Below the pieces are notes generated by a model. It was not told the origin of the DNA and did no database searches. It saw only the letters and a program-made list of their open reading frames with translations. 52,592 bases of DNA. Source: Methanobacterium sp. Its GTDB lineage: Archaea > Methanobacteriota > Methanobacteria > Methanobacteriales > Methanobacteriaceae. A program made the translations under genes and the position numbers. Below are positions 1 through 9,360 of the stretch, one piece after another. Location: the NCBI GenBank assembly GCA_021372715.1, contig JAJFTX010000033.1:1-52592 (forward strand), read 5' to 3'. The first letter of the stretch is position 1. Each line of letters begins with the position of its first letter.

Positions 1-207
1 TATTGATTTATAGAAGACTGTAGGTTTAATATAGATTTATAAAAGGAATATGTGATTAATATTGTCCCATAAAATGACTATGTGGAAAAATATTGATTTA
101 TAGAAGACTGTAGGTTTAATATTGATTTATAAAAGGACTATGGGTTTAATATTGATTTATAACAGGATCAGGTGATTAATATTGTTTCATAGATGGGATA
201 AAAATAG
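1..207. repeat. Degenerate 30-bp tandem repeat, seven units
   Basis: Seven head-to-tail units start at 1, 30, 60, 91, 120, 150 and 180, each 28-31 bp and each beginning TATTG or TATAG followed by a TTTATA- or CCATA-like core. The units at 1-29 and 91-119 are identical, and the unit at 60-90 resembles the one at 180-207, so there is also a higher-order period of about 90 bp. The array begins exactly at the window edge and may continue upstream. Stop codons occur in the units, so it does not look coding. There are no unique spacers, so it is not CRISPR. Confidence 0.85.
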
Positions 208-240
208 TTTTAAACTTAGTAAAAACAGATCTTAATTATA

Positions 241-1059
241 ATGAGTGATGATGAACTGAAAGTGGAAATAGAAAAAAAGTGTCAGGAACTCCAAATTCCC
301 TTGTTAGGATTTGCACCGGTCACCAGATGGGAGAGACCTCCGGAAGAGCTTCCCCATAAATTTAATGATTGGATTCCTGAAGAATTCTGGCCTCAATCCA
401 TATATCCTGAGGCTAAAACGGTGATTGTTATAGGGCTTCCAGTGCAACTCCCCATATTAGAAACAGCACCGTCCATCTATTATCATGAGTTATATAATAC
501 TGTGAATATCCTTTTAGATATCAAAGCATATGAAATAGCTTGTTTCTTAACCGGGAAAGGATATCCCTCTATTTATCTTCCTCGAGATGGCTATGGAGAT
601 ATTGAAGTTTTACTTAAAAAGCCTTTGGCTTTCTTTTCACATAAACACGCCGCTTATCTGGCAGGACTTGGTTCTTTCGGCCAGAATAACGTGCTTTTAA
701 CATCGGAGTTCGGTCCTCGGGTGAGGTTCACCTCCATTTTCACCACTGCTGAGCTAGAAGGAACATATATCAAAGGTGATGATCTTTGCACTCACTGCCT
801 GGAATGCTATAAACAATGCCCGGTGAATGCTATAAAAAGGGAAGGGGACTTCCCACCACCAGTGGATAAGATTAGCTGTGCAGAGAGGAGTAAAAAGCTC
901 AGGAGAGAATTCAGATCTCCCTGTGGCATATGTATCAAGGTCTGCCCAGTTGGTAAGGATAGGAAAATCTTCCATAGAGAGGACATATTCTATGATGACC
1001 CTCCCTTTGAATATGAAAAGGCCTGGAAACATGTGCAAAATTATGGAATTAAGAGATGA
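241..1059 (+). CDS. QueG-like double 4Fe-4S cluster protein (epoxyqueuosine reductase family)
   Basis: A 272-residue soluble protein. Two C-terminal [4Fe-4S] binding sets are visible: C183, C186, C189 followed by C193-P, and C213 with C228, C231 and C235-P. The middle part (about 130-165, with AGLGSFGQNN) resembles the QueG/DUF1730 region that precedes the ferredoxin domain. Bacterial QueG reduces epoxyqueuosine in tRNA and is longer, near 380 residues. Archaea make archaeosine rather than queuosine, so the substrate here is probably different and the family name should not be read as a function. The gene begins 33 bp after the repeat array, and no strong Shine-Dalgarno site is seen before the ATG. 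Confidence 0.7.
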   Translation: MSDDELKVEIEKKCQELQIPLLGFAPVTRWERPPEELPHKFNDWIPEEFWPQSIYPEAKTVIVIGLPVQLPILETAPSIYYHELYNTVNILLDIKAYEIACFLTGKGYPSIYLPRDGYGDIEVLLKKPLAFFSHKHAAYLAGLGSFGQNNVLLTSEFGPRVRFTSIFTTAELEGTYIKGDDLCTHCLECYKQCPVNAIKREGDFPPPVDKISCAERSKKLRREFRSPCGICIKVCPVGKDRKIFHREDIFYDDPPFEYEKAWKHVQNYGIKR

Positions 1060-1112
1060 ATAAATAGGTAAATAGAATTTTTATTAATAAATTCGATTTA
1101 TATGGTGATTAA

Positions 1113-2285
1113 ATGAATGATTTATTTGCAGATAGAATGAATAAGGTTCATAAATCCTTTATCAGGGAAATATTAAAGGTTACAGAGGAACCAGAGGTTA
1201 TTTCATTTGCCGGGGGACTTCCTCATCCCAAATCATTTCCCGTAGATGAAATAAAAGAAGCAGTATCTGAAGTATTATCCGGGGACTGTATGGAGGTTCT
1301 GCAGTATAGTACAACAGAAGGTTACAGACCTCTTAGGGAGTATATTGCCCAGAGATATTCTAAACAGGGTTTAAAAGTTGATGCTGATGAAATACTAATT
1401 ACCAACGGCTCACAGCAGGGTATTGATTTAACGGGTAAGGTCTTTTTAAATAAAAACGATAAGGTATTGGTGGAAAATCCCACTTATCTAGCAGCCATAC
1501 AATCATTTGGATTATTTGAGGCTGATTTTAGATCAGTTCCTTTATTGGAAGACGGAGTTGATTTAGATATTCTCCAGAGAATCCTAAAAGAAGAGGAGAT
1601 TAAGTTATTTTATTCAGTACCTAATTTCCAGAATCCCACTGGTATAACCTATAGTAAAGCAAAAAGAAAGCAGTTAGCCCGGATCCTGGAAGATGAAAAA
1701 ACGGTATTTGTAGAAGACAATCCCTATGGTGAAATAAGATTTTTAGGAGAAGATATACCACCGGTTAAGTCTTACCTAGAAAAAGGAGTATTATTCGGCT
1801 CATTTTCTAAAATAGTTTCACCGGGCATGCGGCTGGGCTGGATAGTTGCAGAACCAGAGGTTATGGAGAAGATAATCATAGCCAAACAGGCTTCCGATCT
1901 GCACAGTAATTACTTCACCCAGAGAGTGGTCCATCAGTATTTAATGGATAACGATGTGGATCAGCATATAGAGAAGATTAAGAAGATGTACCGGGATCAG
2001 AGAAATCTGATGGTGGAGATGTTAGAGGAATATTTCCCGGAGAATGTGCATTACACCAGGCCAGAGGGTGGGATGTTTTTATGGGTGACTCTTCCTGAGG
2101 GATTATCTTCCCTGGATCTTTTTAACCTTGCTATTAAAGAAAATGTGGCCTTTGTCCCGGGTAAAGCATTCTTCACCGATGGTAGTGGTGATAATACGCT
2201 CCGATTGAACTTCTCTAATTCCGATGCAGAGAAGATTGAAGAAGGTATTAAACGGTTGGGTAAGGCCATCTATCAACTGATGTAA
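1113..2285 (+). CDS. PLP-dependent aminotransferase, fold type I (ARO8/LysN-like)
   Basis: A 390-residue class I/II aminotransferase of the ARO8/LysN (2-aminoadipate aminotransferase-like) group. Visible family marks are the SQQGIDL segment near 100-106, NPTG at 174-177, the D202-Y205 pair that contacts the pyridine ring and phenol oxygen of PLP, and the Schiff-base lysine K233 in SFSKIVSPG. Length is normal. The start at 1113 is preceded by GGTGAT at suitable spacing. The amino-acid substrate cannot be told from sequence; aromatic, 2-aminoadipate or broad-range transamination are all possible. It lies 53 bp after the Fe-S gene and could be co-transcribed with it. Confidence 0.85.
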   Translation: MNDLFADRMNKVHKSFIREILKVTEEPEVISFAGGLPHPKSFPVDEIKEAVSEVLSGDCMEVLQYSTTEGYRPLREYIAQRYSKQGLKVDADEILITNGSQQGIDLTGKVFLNKNDKVLVENPTYLAAIQSFGLFEADFRSVPLLEDGVDLDILQRILKEEEIKLFYSVPNFQNPTGITYSKAKRKQLARILEDEKTVFVEDNPYGEIRFLGEDIPPVKSYLEKGVLFGSFSKIVSPGMRLGWIVAEPEVMEKIIIAKQASDLHSNYFTQRVVHQYLMDNDVDQHIEKIKKMYRDQRNLMVEMLEEYFPENVHYTRPEGGMFLWVTLPEGLSSLDLFNLAIKENVAFVPGKAFFTDGSGDNTLRLNFSNSDAEKIEEGIKRLGKAIYQLM

Positions 2286-2419
2286 AATTAAAGTAGTTTT
2301 CCATTCCCCCTAGATCATGTGATTATTTTCACAAAATCCAGTTTATTGGTTATAAATTTTTCTTCTTTATTTTTTTTGTAAAAGGTTTAAAGTTATCTAT
2401 TTGTTAGTATTTTACAACC

Positions 2420-2491
2420 TTTAAATAACATTATGAACTAATATGAATATTAGTAGGATATTAATTTGAATTCTTTTATCATTAATCCTAC
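2420..2491 (+). promoter_or_regulatory. Promoter and leader hairpin of the surface-protein gene
   Basis: A TATA-like TTTAAATA at 2420-2427 predicts a start of transcription near 2449. The leader then contains an imperfect inverted repeat, GTAGGATATTAAT at 2453-2465 against ATTAATCCTAC at 2481-2491, with two extra bases in one arm and a loop of about 15 nt. It ends about 30 nt before the start codon, ahead of a strong GGGGGTG Shine-Dalgarno. It may stabilise the mRNA or bind a regulator; function is inferred. Confidence 0.4.
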
Positions 2492-2520
2492 AAATTAGGC
2501 ATGAAGGGGGTGAAAAAGAT

Positions 2521-3171
2521 ATGAGAAAACTAGCAACACTCTTTTTATTAATTGTATCCCTTGGTTTAGTCTTTGCTGGAGCTGTTTCTGCTGAAGATGC
2601 TACCACTGATGTAACAGTTGTCGATGAAAATGGCGATCCTGTAATTATATCCACACCAGGTGATGAGGTAGCAGCAGTGGTTGAAGTAAACTCCAATGAT
2701 GAAACATTAAATATACCATGGGTTGAAATTATTGTAGATCCAGACACAGGAATAGAATTTAACCCAGAAGACGCCGTAATGTGGGATGGCACTCAATTCA
2801 TCGATAATGACATGACTAATTATCCTATGAATGCATTCTTCTTTTACGATACTATTGGACAAGTCTGGGTTTGGGATATAGCATATGCAATGGGGGGTAA
2901 CCTACCCGCCGATACAACAGTAGCACTAATAGCACCCGGTATAGTAGGAGCAACCGGAGATATAGATGTCAACGCCGACCTATGGCAGATAGAAGTTAGG
3001 GAACCTGTCTTAGTCGATTCCGATAGCTACACATTCCTATCAGTACCACCAAGACCAATACCAGTTAACGGTGCAACCGTACCTATGCAGACTACTGGTG
3101 CTCCATTAGCAGTAGCAGCACTGGGACTACTCAGTATAATTGGTGGAGCAGTCTACGGCAAACTCCGATAG
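2521..3171 (+). CDS. Secreted, membrane-anchored cell-surface protein
   Basis: A 216-residue protein with a Sec signal peptide (hydrophobic 4-20, cleavage likely after VSA at 22-24), an acidic extracellular body, and a C-terminal membrane helix at about 194-213 ending in a short basic tail (KLR). Just before the helix is PMQTTGAP at 188-195, which resembles a conserved pre-helix motif I recall from adhesin-like proteins of Methanobacterium and Methanobrevibacter. The protein is therefore probably displayed outside the membrane, in or under the pseudomurein wall. The strong ribosome binding site (AGGGGGTG) and own promoter suggest good expression. I recognise no enzymatic domain in the body. 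Confidence 0.7.
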   Translation: MRKLATLFLLIVSLGLVFAGAVSAEDATTDVTVVDENGDPVIISTPGDEVAAVVEVNSNDETLNIPWVEIIVDPDTGIEFNPEDAVMWDGTQFIDNDMTNYPMNAFFFYDTIGQVWVWDIAYAMGGNLPADTTVALIAPGIVGATGDIDVNADLWQIEVREPVLVDSDSYTFLSVPPRPIPVNGATVPMQTTGAPLAVAALGLLSIIGGAVYGKLR

Positions 3172-3351
3172 AATCAAATTTCTATTTCTTTCTTTATTTT
3201 TTTGCAATTAAATTAAAACTCTTTCAGTGTGCTTAAATACTTTGTTTCTAGGAAATCAATCATCTAAAAAAAATATCATTTAGTTTCTAACCCTTTTTTT
3301 ATCTTCAAAAAGAGTGATAAAAAAAAAGATTTTTATCCCCATTCACATTTA

Positions 3352-3846
3352 TTATTGGGGCAATTCCTTTTTCATGGTTAGTTTATATCCTGCGGTTAAA
3401 CATATGAGGACTATGGGTATCACGATATCCACGAAGAGGGCGAATCCTGCGTTTCCTGGTGCGGTGTTTCCGGTTTGCATGATGTTGGTGATGTGTATGT
3501 ATCCTGCTCCCAGGTAGAAGGTGGATACTGCTATTACAGTTGCCAGCCAGAAGTTATCCCTTAATTTCAAGCATAGAAGTCCTAATATTCCATAGGATAA
3601 GTTAGCCACTCCCACTTCCAGTTGGAAGGGATTGCCTGCGGGCCAGCCTATCAGGGCAGCTATGGTATTGGACATGAAAACATGACCTATGAAGGCCCAT
3701 ATCGAACCGATTCCCACTATTATAAATAGGAACCATAATAAGAATACTTCAAAAATTCTGTTTTTCGTTTTAGGTGCTTTGCTTAAAAATAGATGTAAAA
3801 TTGCTCCTATTATTGTTATGATTATAAAAATATCGCTCATATCCAT
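3352..3846 (-). CDS. DUF6790 family integral membrane protein
   Basis: A 164-residue membrane protein with four to five predicted helices (about 5-21, 32-54, 82-96, 100-123 and 136-155). The segment GWPAGNPFQLEVGVANL around 67-83 is the hallmark I associate with DUF6790, a family of unknown function in archaea and bacteria. GGAG lies 8 nt before the ATG, and a TATA-like run (ATATATATAAAA on this strand) lies at about 3876-3887. The gene is convergent with the surface-protein gene and separated from it by T-rich sequence that could terminate both transcripts. Confidence 0.7.
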   Translation of the reverse strand: MDMSDIFIIITIIGAILHLFLSKAPKTKNRIFEVFLLWFLFIIVGIGSIWAFIGHVFMSNTIAALIGWPAGNPFQLEVGVANLSYGILGLLCLKLRDNFWLATVIAVSTFYLGAGYIHITNIMQTGNTAPGNAGFALFVDIVIPIVLICLTAGYKLTMKKELPQ

Positions 3847-4000
3847 TATAAAAACTCCATTTAATTTATTATAAGATTTTATATATATTCTTAGTTCTTA
3901 TGGATTAAAATATATGGAAAATTTTGTAAAAAGATATAGTTCTAAAAAAATTATTATATACATTTTAGGAGTGTTAATATGATATTTTTCATCTGATGAT

Positions 4001-4038
4001 ATTTAAAAAGTAATTTGTTATTTAAAAAGTAATTGTTT
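4001..4038. repeat. Two tandem 19-bp copies downstream of tRNA-Ser
   Basis: Near-identical copies of ATTTAAAAAGTAAT plus a short tail lie at 4001-4019 and 4020-4038. Read on the minus strand, the direction of the tRNA, each copy gives an ACTTTTTAAAT oligo-T tract, so the pair is well placed to act as a double terminator for the tRNA gene ending at 4046. Confidence 0.55.
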
Positions 4039-4045
4039 TAATAAA

Positions 4046-4130
4046 CGCCGGGGACGGGATTTGAACCCGCGAGATCCAAAGGATCATTGGCTTAGCAGGC
4101 CAACGCCGTACCAGGCTGGGCCACCCCTGC
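4046..4130 (-). tRNA. tRNA-Ser (anticodon GCU)
   Basis: Read on the minus strand this folds as an 85-nt type II tRNA. It has a 7-bp acceptor stem, D arm GCC/GGC, anticodon stem UUGGC/GCCAA with loop CUGCUAA (anticodon GCU, decoding AGC/AGU), a long variable arm built around GAUCC/GGAUC, and a T arm with loop UUCAAAU. Discriminator base is G73 and CCA is not encoded. One oddity is seen: acceptor position 3 is A opposite G70, whereas the other six acceptor pairs are Watson-Crick. A TATA-like TTTATAGA at 4149-4156 lies about 20 nt upstream. Confidence 0.95.
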
Positions 4131-4301
4131 AAATGAAATTTTGTTTTATCTATAAATAAAAAGTGGTGATCAAAACATTGTCTAATCTACTATTTAAAGG
4201 TTTAAGCTAGTACTCAAAAGATTGATGAAAGTCTTTTATTTAAAGTTGGTTAAAAATCTTTGCATTTATTAGGATTATCTAGACTTCTTATATAAAATTG
4301 A

Positions 4302-4612
<311 letters not shown>

Positions 4613-4768
4613 TTTAATTTAGGATTGTTTTAGTATTTTAAGCTTGCGATTCACAGATTCTAATTATTCTCCCTGGGTGATGGAATTAAAATTTATATTT
4701 TTTAAAAATGATAGAAATAAATTGGATTTCTGGCCAGGCCAATATTATTTTATGTCCTTTAATCATAA
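4613..4768. other. Divergent promoter region between SRP RNA and pit
   Basis: This completes the gap of about 900 bp between the DUF6790 gene and the phosphate transporter. Apart from the tRNA, the SRP RNA and their promoters I see only AT-rich sequence. TTTATATTTTTTAAAA around 4690-4706 is a possible TATA region for the transporter gene. No further gene is supported. Confidence 0.4.
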
Positions 4769-5755
4769 ATGATAGATATGGACTGGTTGTTGATAATTGG
4801 CATAATCATCAGCTCTTATATGGCCTTTAACATAGCTGCTAATGATGTGAGTAATTCTATAGGTACTTGTGTAGGTAGTGGTTCCTTAAATATGAATAAA
4901 TCCCTGATTTTAGGAGCTATTTTCATGTTCCTGGGAGCTTTTTTTTTAGGTGGTAATGTGGCTCGTACCGTTGGTCAGGGGATAATTGGATCGGATGTGT
5001 TAACCACCACTGGGGCCTTGATCATAATTTTAGCAGCTTCATTATGGATAACCTTCACTCTGATTAGTAGAATACCTATTTCAGGATCTGATGCAATTGT
5101 TAGCTCTGTTTTTGGATTTGGCTTAGCTGCTGCCGGGCCAGCATATATTAACTTCGATGTTATGGGATTCATTATACTTAGCTGGATCTTATCACCTTTA
5201 ATAGGATTAGCAGCTGGATTTCTTTTATATTATATTCTGAAAAAGGGTTTTATAGATAATATAAAATCTGCTGGAGTGAAAGATAGGGTGGAGAAGATAT
5301 TCTCCTATTTACAAATGGGTGGTAGTGCCTTTTCCGCGTTGAATGTGGGGGCTATTGATATCGCAGTTACCACGGGGGTTATGTTATATGCCTTTGGAGA
5401 TATGGGTTTTGATATTAAATCCATTGGAGCAATTATCATAGCCCTGGGTGTGTTGCTCTTAGGGGGTAGGGTGACCCGTACTGTGGGTAAAAGGATAACA
5501 GAACTGGTCCCTACCCGTGGTTTTTCTGCTCAGTTGTCCATGGGTGGGGCTGTTTATTTTTTCGTCATGTTAGGAATGCCCATATCCCCTACTCAGACAT
5601 TGGTTGGTTCGGTTATTGGAGTGGGGTTGGCCAGGGGTACGGATACAGTTAAGTTCGACGTGATCAAACACATAGCCACCACTTGGATTGTAACCATCCC
5701 TGCCTGTATAGCTCTCTCCGCTGGTATTTATATGGTCTATCATTTAATATTTTGA
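4769..5755 (+). CDS. pit: Inorganic phosphate transporter, PiT family
   Basis: A 328-residue polytopic membrane protein with about ten helices. The two inverted PiT/PHO-4 signatures are present: AANDVSNSIGTCVGSG at about 23-38, and a second-half repeat with GGRVTRTVGKRITELV followed by SMGGAVYFF and the P-S/T-Q-like SPTQTLVGSV. The first half also has ISGSDAIVSSVFGFG. PiT proteins move phosphate, usually as a metal-phosphate complex, with H+ or Na+. The length fits the short archaeal form. No PhoU-like partner lies beside it. A second in-frame ATG lies three codons in, so the exact start is uncertain. Confidence 0.9.
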   Translation: MIDMDWLLIIGIIISSYMAFNIAANDVSNSIGTCVGSGSLNMNKSLILGAIFMFLGAFFLGGNVARTVGQGIIGSDVLTTTGALIIILAASLWITFTLISRIPISGSDAIVSSVFGFGLAAAGPAYINFDVMGFIILSWILSPLIGLAAGFLLYYILKKGFIDNIKSAGVKDRVEKIFSYLQMGGSAFSALNVGAIDIAVTTGVMLYAFGDMGFDIKSIGAIIIALGVLLLGGRVTRTVGKRITELVPTRGFSAQLSMGGAVYFFVMLGMPISPTQTLVGSVIGVGLARGTDTVKFDVIKHIATTWIVTIPACIALSAGIYMVYHLIF

Positions 5756-5832
5756 TAAATTAGTTCGGATAGTTCGTAATAAAAAATATTAACACTAAAC
5801 TCAATATTAATTGTAAGTGGAGGTTTACAAAG

Positions 5833-7059
5833 ATGAAAGCAACTGCAGTTAAAATGGCGGATGGAGTATACTGGACCGGAGTTCTTGATTGGGATATAAG
5901 GAACTATCATGGATATACCCTTGATGGAACCACATATAATAGTTATCTTGTTTTTTGCCAAGATAAAGCTGTGTTAATTGATAATACTTATCCGGGTTCA
6001 TCGGCCCAGATGTGGGGAAGAATTGAAGATGCCTTCGAAAGGGAAGGAAGAGAACTGAAAATAGATGTGATAATCCAAAACCATATTGAAAAGGACCATA
6101 GCGGAGCCCTGGTGGAGATTCATAAAAAATTCCCAGATGCACCGATTTACTGCACAGCACCAGCAGTGATGGGGCTAAAAAAACATTACTCGGGACTGGA
6201 GGATGCTGATTTTAATATGGTAAAAACGGGCGACACCCTGGAGGTTGGTGATAGACAATTCGCGTTCCTACAGGCTCAGATGCTCCACTGGCCAGACAGC
6301 ATGTTCACCTTACTGGCAGATGAGGGTATTTTATTTTCAAACGATGCCTTCGGTCAGCATCTCTGCTTTAAAGATCGTCTGGATACGGATATTCCAGAAT
6401 ATGTGTTAATGGATGCGGCAAAAAAATTCTATGCTAATTTGATTACTCCTTTTTCCATGGTCTTGCTTCAGAAATTTAAGGAGATAACTGAATTAGGTCT
6501 TTTAGATAAGATAAATATGATAGCACCATCACATGGGCAGATCTGGACTGATCCCGGTAAGGTTATTACTGCTTACACTGATTGGGCCACTGGTAAATGT
6601 GAAGATATGGCCACCATCATCTATGATACCATGCATTACTCTACCCGGACCATGGCCCATGCTCTTGCAGAGGGACTTATCGTCGAAGATATTAAGGTTA
6701 ATATGTACTTCATCCATGAGGATGAACGGAGTGAAATGGTTAAATCCATACTGGACAGTAAGGCTCTGCTTGTAGGTGTGCCCACCCTGTTCAACGGCCC
6801 TTATCCCAGTGTTGGTGATCTGATGTATTACCTGAAAGGTCTTAATTTTGGTATGACCGGTGTAAAAAGAAGGGCGGTCACCTTCGGCTCCAAGGGTTGG
6901 AGTGGAAAAGCTGTTGATCAGCTGGCAGAATCACTGGATGAGAACGGATTTCAGGTGATGGATAAATATGAAGTTGACTATGTTCCCACAGATGAGATGT
7001 TAAATAAATGCTTTGAAATTGGTCGTAAACTAGGTGAAGAAATCAAGAACAACTGGTGA
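5833..7059 (+). CDS. fprA: F420H2 oxidase, A-type flavoprotein FprA
   Basis: A 408-residue flavodiiron protein. The N-terminal metallo-beta-lactamase-like domain (about 1-250) has all diiron ligands: H84, E86, D88 and H89 in HIEKDHSG, then H152, D171 and H234. The C-terminal flavodoxin domain (about 258-400) has a phosphate-binding turn at [10 protein letters not shown] and an FNGP-type second loop. In methanogens the enzyme reduces O2 to water with F420H2 and protects the anaerobe from oxygen. GGAGG lies upstream at good spacing. It follows the transporter by 77 bp and may have its own promoter. Confidence 0.95.
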   Translation: MKATAVKMADGVYWTGVLDWDIRNYHGYTLDGTTYNSYLVFCQDKAVLIDNTYPGSSAQMWGRIEDAFEREGRELKIDVIIQNHIEKDHSGALVEIHKKFPDAPIYCTAPAVMGLKKHYSGLEDADFNMVKTGDTLEVGDRQFAFLQAQMLHWPDSMFTLLADEGILFSNDAFGQHLCFKDRLDTDIPEYVLMDAAKKFYANLITPFSMVLLQKFKEITELGLLDKINMIAPSHGQIWTDPGKVITAYTDWATGKCEDMATIIYDTMHYSTRTMAHALAEGLIVEDIKVNMYFIHEDERSEMVKSILDSKALLVGVPTLFNGPYPSVGDLMYYLKGLNFGMTGVKRRAVTFGSKGWSGKAVDQLAESLDENGFQVMDKYEVDYVPTDEMLNKCFEIGRKLGEEIKNNW

Positions 7060-7179
7060 ATTCTTATCCAATAAGAAATGACACTGATTAGAAATTAATC
7101 ATCTGAATCCTATAGAAACCTATTTACTAAGAATAAAACCTTTTAATTTATCTAAAAAAAAAACCTTGGAGGATATTAT

Positions 7180-7593
7180 ATGAAAACACTGGAATTTGAA
7201 AGTGGATTAGATCCCAGAAAGAAGTTGATGGTTATTCTTTTCTGGACTAACCGTAAATCAGCCCGTACAGAGGGATGTGCACCGTTTCGTTTGCTTAAGA
7301 TAACCACACCAGAGAAAACATACCTACCTGAGGGAAAGAAATTGCTGAAGTTGAGTGATGAGATCATGGATGATCTGACCCTGAATATTGAAGATGGTAA
7401 ACCATTGTACTTTGAAATTGGTATAGGTAATGAATTAATCGAAGCATCTCTGGAAGGAAATATGTATACGGTGTCTACTAAGGTGAGCACTGAAATTGAG
7501 GAGGAAATAGTCGAAAAACTGAATATGGAACTTAAAAAGAAATATCCTAATATATGCGAGTCCTTCACTCCCCGAGTAACGCCTCTAGAATGA
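7180..7593 (+). CDS. Conserved-looking hypothetical protein
   Basis: A 137-residue soluble protein that I do not recognise. It has no signal peptide or membrane helix, a single cysteine pair (about 28 and 127) that does not form a cofactor motif, and alternating basic and acidic strands with a helical C-terminal part rich in Glu and Lys. A clean GGAGG Shine-Dalgarno 8 nt before the ATG and stop-free reading support translation. It lies 120 bp downstream of fprA on the same strand, so a link with oxygen defence is possible but only by position. Confidence 0.55.
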   Translation: MKTLEFESGLDPRKKLMVILFWTNRKSARTEGCAPFRLLKITTPEKTYLPEGKKLLKLSDEIMDDLTLNIEDGKPLYFEIGIGNELIEASLEGNMYTVSTKVSTEIEEEIVEKLNMELKKKYPNICESFTPRVTPLE

Positions 7594-7723
7594 TTTTTTT
7601 TATTTATAAGTTTTTTTCATTTTTTTATTTTAGGATAGACACCTTCTATCATCGATAATTCCATTATATTAATGAATTAATACTAGCTTCTACGTACTAA
7701 AGAAACTTTTAAGTAATTGTTCG

Positions 7724-7735
7724 TTTTATATATTA
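7724..7735 (+). promoter_or_regulatory. Putative TATA box for the histidine kinase cluster
   Basis: TTTTATATATT at this site is followed by AT-rich sequence and predicts a transcript start near 7755, about 45 nt before the first possible start codon of the kinase gene. It is the only strong TATA-like element in the 204-bp gap. Confidence 0.4.
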
Positions 7736-7797
7736 ATAATCTATAAAACATAAAGTCATGTTTTATTGAGGAAGGGATTGCTTTAATAACAATTATA

Positions 7798-8877
7798 GTG
7801 GCGTCTATGGTGGAGTATAATAATCGTATTGAGAATTATAGAATGGGAGCCCTATTAGGGATTATATCATTATTTTTAATATTTATTTACTATTTACAAA
7901 GTAATTCGCTTCCCTATAATCCATTCTTAGGCTTCGTAGCTCCCATTTTTTTAACATCCGTCTGGTTGAAGAGAAGAACCTGGTTCGCTCCTGTGTTACT
8001 AGTGGTTATTCTCGTCTTTATTCAGCTTCTGGCCAATAGATTTGGAATTAGATTTTATGAAGATTACTTCTTATTAGTGATGTTTATTTTCGCCGTGGTC
8101 ATTGTAGCCTTCCTAAGTGAAAGGATAGAAAAGGTGAGAAGTCTTAACCGGCTGAATGATGAGTTAGAAAAAGAGAGAAAAAAATTAGAAGATGCTAATA
8201 AGGAACTAGAAGCATTTGCTTATTCTGTTTCCCATGACCTCAGGGTGCCTCTCAGAGCGATAGATGGTTTATCACGTATTCTAGTGGAGGATTATCAGGA
8301 TGATTTGGATGATGAGGGTAAAAGATTGATCGACATTATCCGGGAGAACACTAAAAAAATGGGACAATTAATTGATGATATTCTTCATCTATCCCGTGCC
8401 GGGCGTCAGGAAATGAATATTACCCAGATAGATATGGAGAGTCTTTTTAAAAATACCTTCGATGAAATAAAGCATTCCCATGAAGGAAGAAACATTGAAA
8501 TAGAAATTAAACCACTTCCTGAAGCTTATGGGGATCGTACTTTGCTGCAGCAGGTAATCAGCAACTTAATTTCTAATTCCATTAAATTCACCACCCCCCG
8601 GGATCCGGCTATAATTGAAGTCGGTGCGAAAAAGGGTGATAAAGAAAATATATATTACGTAAAGGACAATGGTGTGGGCTTTGATATGAAATATTCCAAT
8701 AAATTATTCGGTCTGTTCCAGAGATTGCACGGCCAAAATGAATTTGAAGGAACTGGTGTGGGCCTATCCATAGTTCAACGTATTATCAGGAGACATGGAG
8801 GAGATGTCTGGGGAGAAGGAAAAGTGGATCAGGGAGCTACCATCTACTTCAGTCTACCCTATAAAAAAGGAAAATAA
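7798..8877 (+). CDS. Membrane-bound sensor histidine kinase
   Basis: A 359-residue kinase. Four predicted membrane helices (about 17-33, 42-57, 62-79 and 90-106) are joined by short loops, so there is no large extracellular sensor. A coiled coil (110-138) leads into a HisKA domain with phospho-acceptor H146 in [11 protein letters not shown], then a HATPase domain with N256/N260, DNGVGF at 290-295 and GTGVGLS at 318-324. It should autophosphorylate and pass phosphate to a response regulator, probably the gene 42 bp downstream. The first possible start is GTG 7798; ATG 7807 is the alternative. Neither has a good ribosome binding site, so the start is uncertain. Confidence 0.88.
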   Translation: MASMVEYNNRIENYRMGALLGIISLFLIFIYYLQSNSLPYNPFLGFVAPIFLTSVWLKRRTWFAPVLLVVILVFIQLLANRFGIRFYEDYFLLVMFIFAVVIVAFLSERIEKVRSLNRLNDELEKERKKLEDANKELEAFAYSVSHDLRVPLRAIDGLSRILVEDYQDDLDDEGKRLIDIIRENTKKMGQLIDDILHLSRAGRQEMNITQIDMESLFKNTFDEIKHSHEGRNIEIEIKPLPEAYGDRTLLQQVISNLISNSIKFTTPRDPAIIEVGAKKGDKENIYYVKDNGVGFDMKYSNKLFGLFQRLHGQNEFEGTGVGLSIVQRIIRRHGGDVWGEGKVDQGATIYFSLPYKKGK

Positions 8878-8919
8878 AGGTAATAATATTATCAAATAAA
8901 TTATATAGGAGTTTTTTTA

Positions 8920-9360
8920 ATGGATCTTGACGAAGTAGAAATACTCTTGGTGGAAGACAATGAAACAGATGCTGAACTCACCATCAGAGCATTGAAGAGG
9001 AAAAATCTGACCAATAAACTGGTCTGGGTTAAAGATGGTGCTGAGGCTTTAGAGTTCTTATTTGCCACCGGAACTTATTCTGATCGAAATAGGGAAGGAC
9101 TTCCCCGATTGATCCTTCTTGATCTGCGGATGCCTAAAGTAGATGGTTTGGAAGTTTTACAGAGGATAAAAGCAGATGATAAAACTAAGAAGATACCCGT
9201 AGTGGTATTAACCTCTTCCAAGGAAGATAAAGACATCGTGGAAAGTTACAAGTTGGGTGTTAATAGTTATGTTAGCAAACCAGTTGAATTCGATGAATTT
9301 ACCCAGGCTATATCTACATTGGGATTGTACTGGATGTTGCTGAATAAACCACCAGAATAG
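8920..9360 (+). CDS. Single-domain response regulator (Rcp1-like)
   Basis: A 146-residue REC domain with no output domain. The acidic pair E12/D13, phospho-acceptor D68 in [11 protein letters not shown]98 and K120 followed by proline are all in place. The insertion of about 15 residues before the acceptor strand ([10 protein letters not shown] region) is typical of the Rcp1-type regulators that accompany phytochrome-like kinases and are common in methanogens. It acts by phosphorylation and protein-protein contact, not DNA binding. It lies between two kinases and its stop overlaps the next start by one base, suggesting translational coupling. Confidence 0.92.
   Translation: MDLDEVEILLVEDNETDAELTIRALKRKNLTNKLVWVKDGAEALEFLFATGTYSDRNREGLPRLILLDLRMPKVDGLEVLQRIKADDKTKKIPVVVLTSSKEDKDIVESYKLGVNSYVSKPVEFDEFTQAISTLGLYWMLLNKPPE

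Noticed and set aside
1..207. CRISPR array
   Set aside because: The units are contiguous tandem copies without unique spacers, and no cas genes are present.
3314..3517. A 67-codon plus-strand frame starting near 3314
   Set aside because: It overlaps the 3' end of the DUF6790 gene on the other strand, lacks a ribosome site and has no recognisable content.
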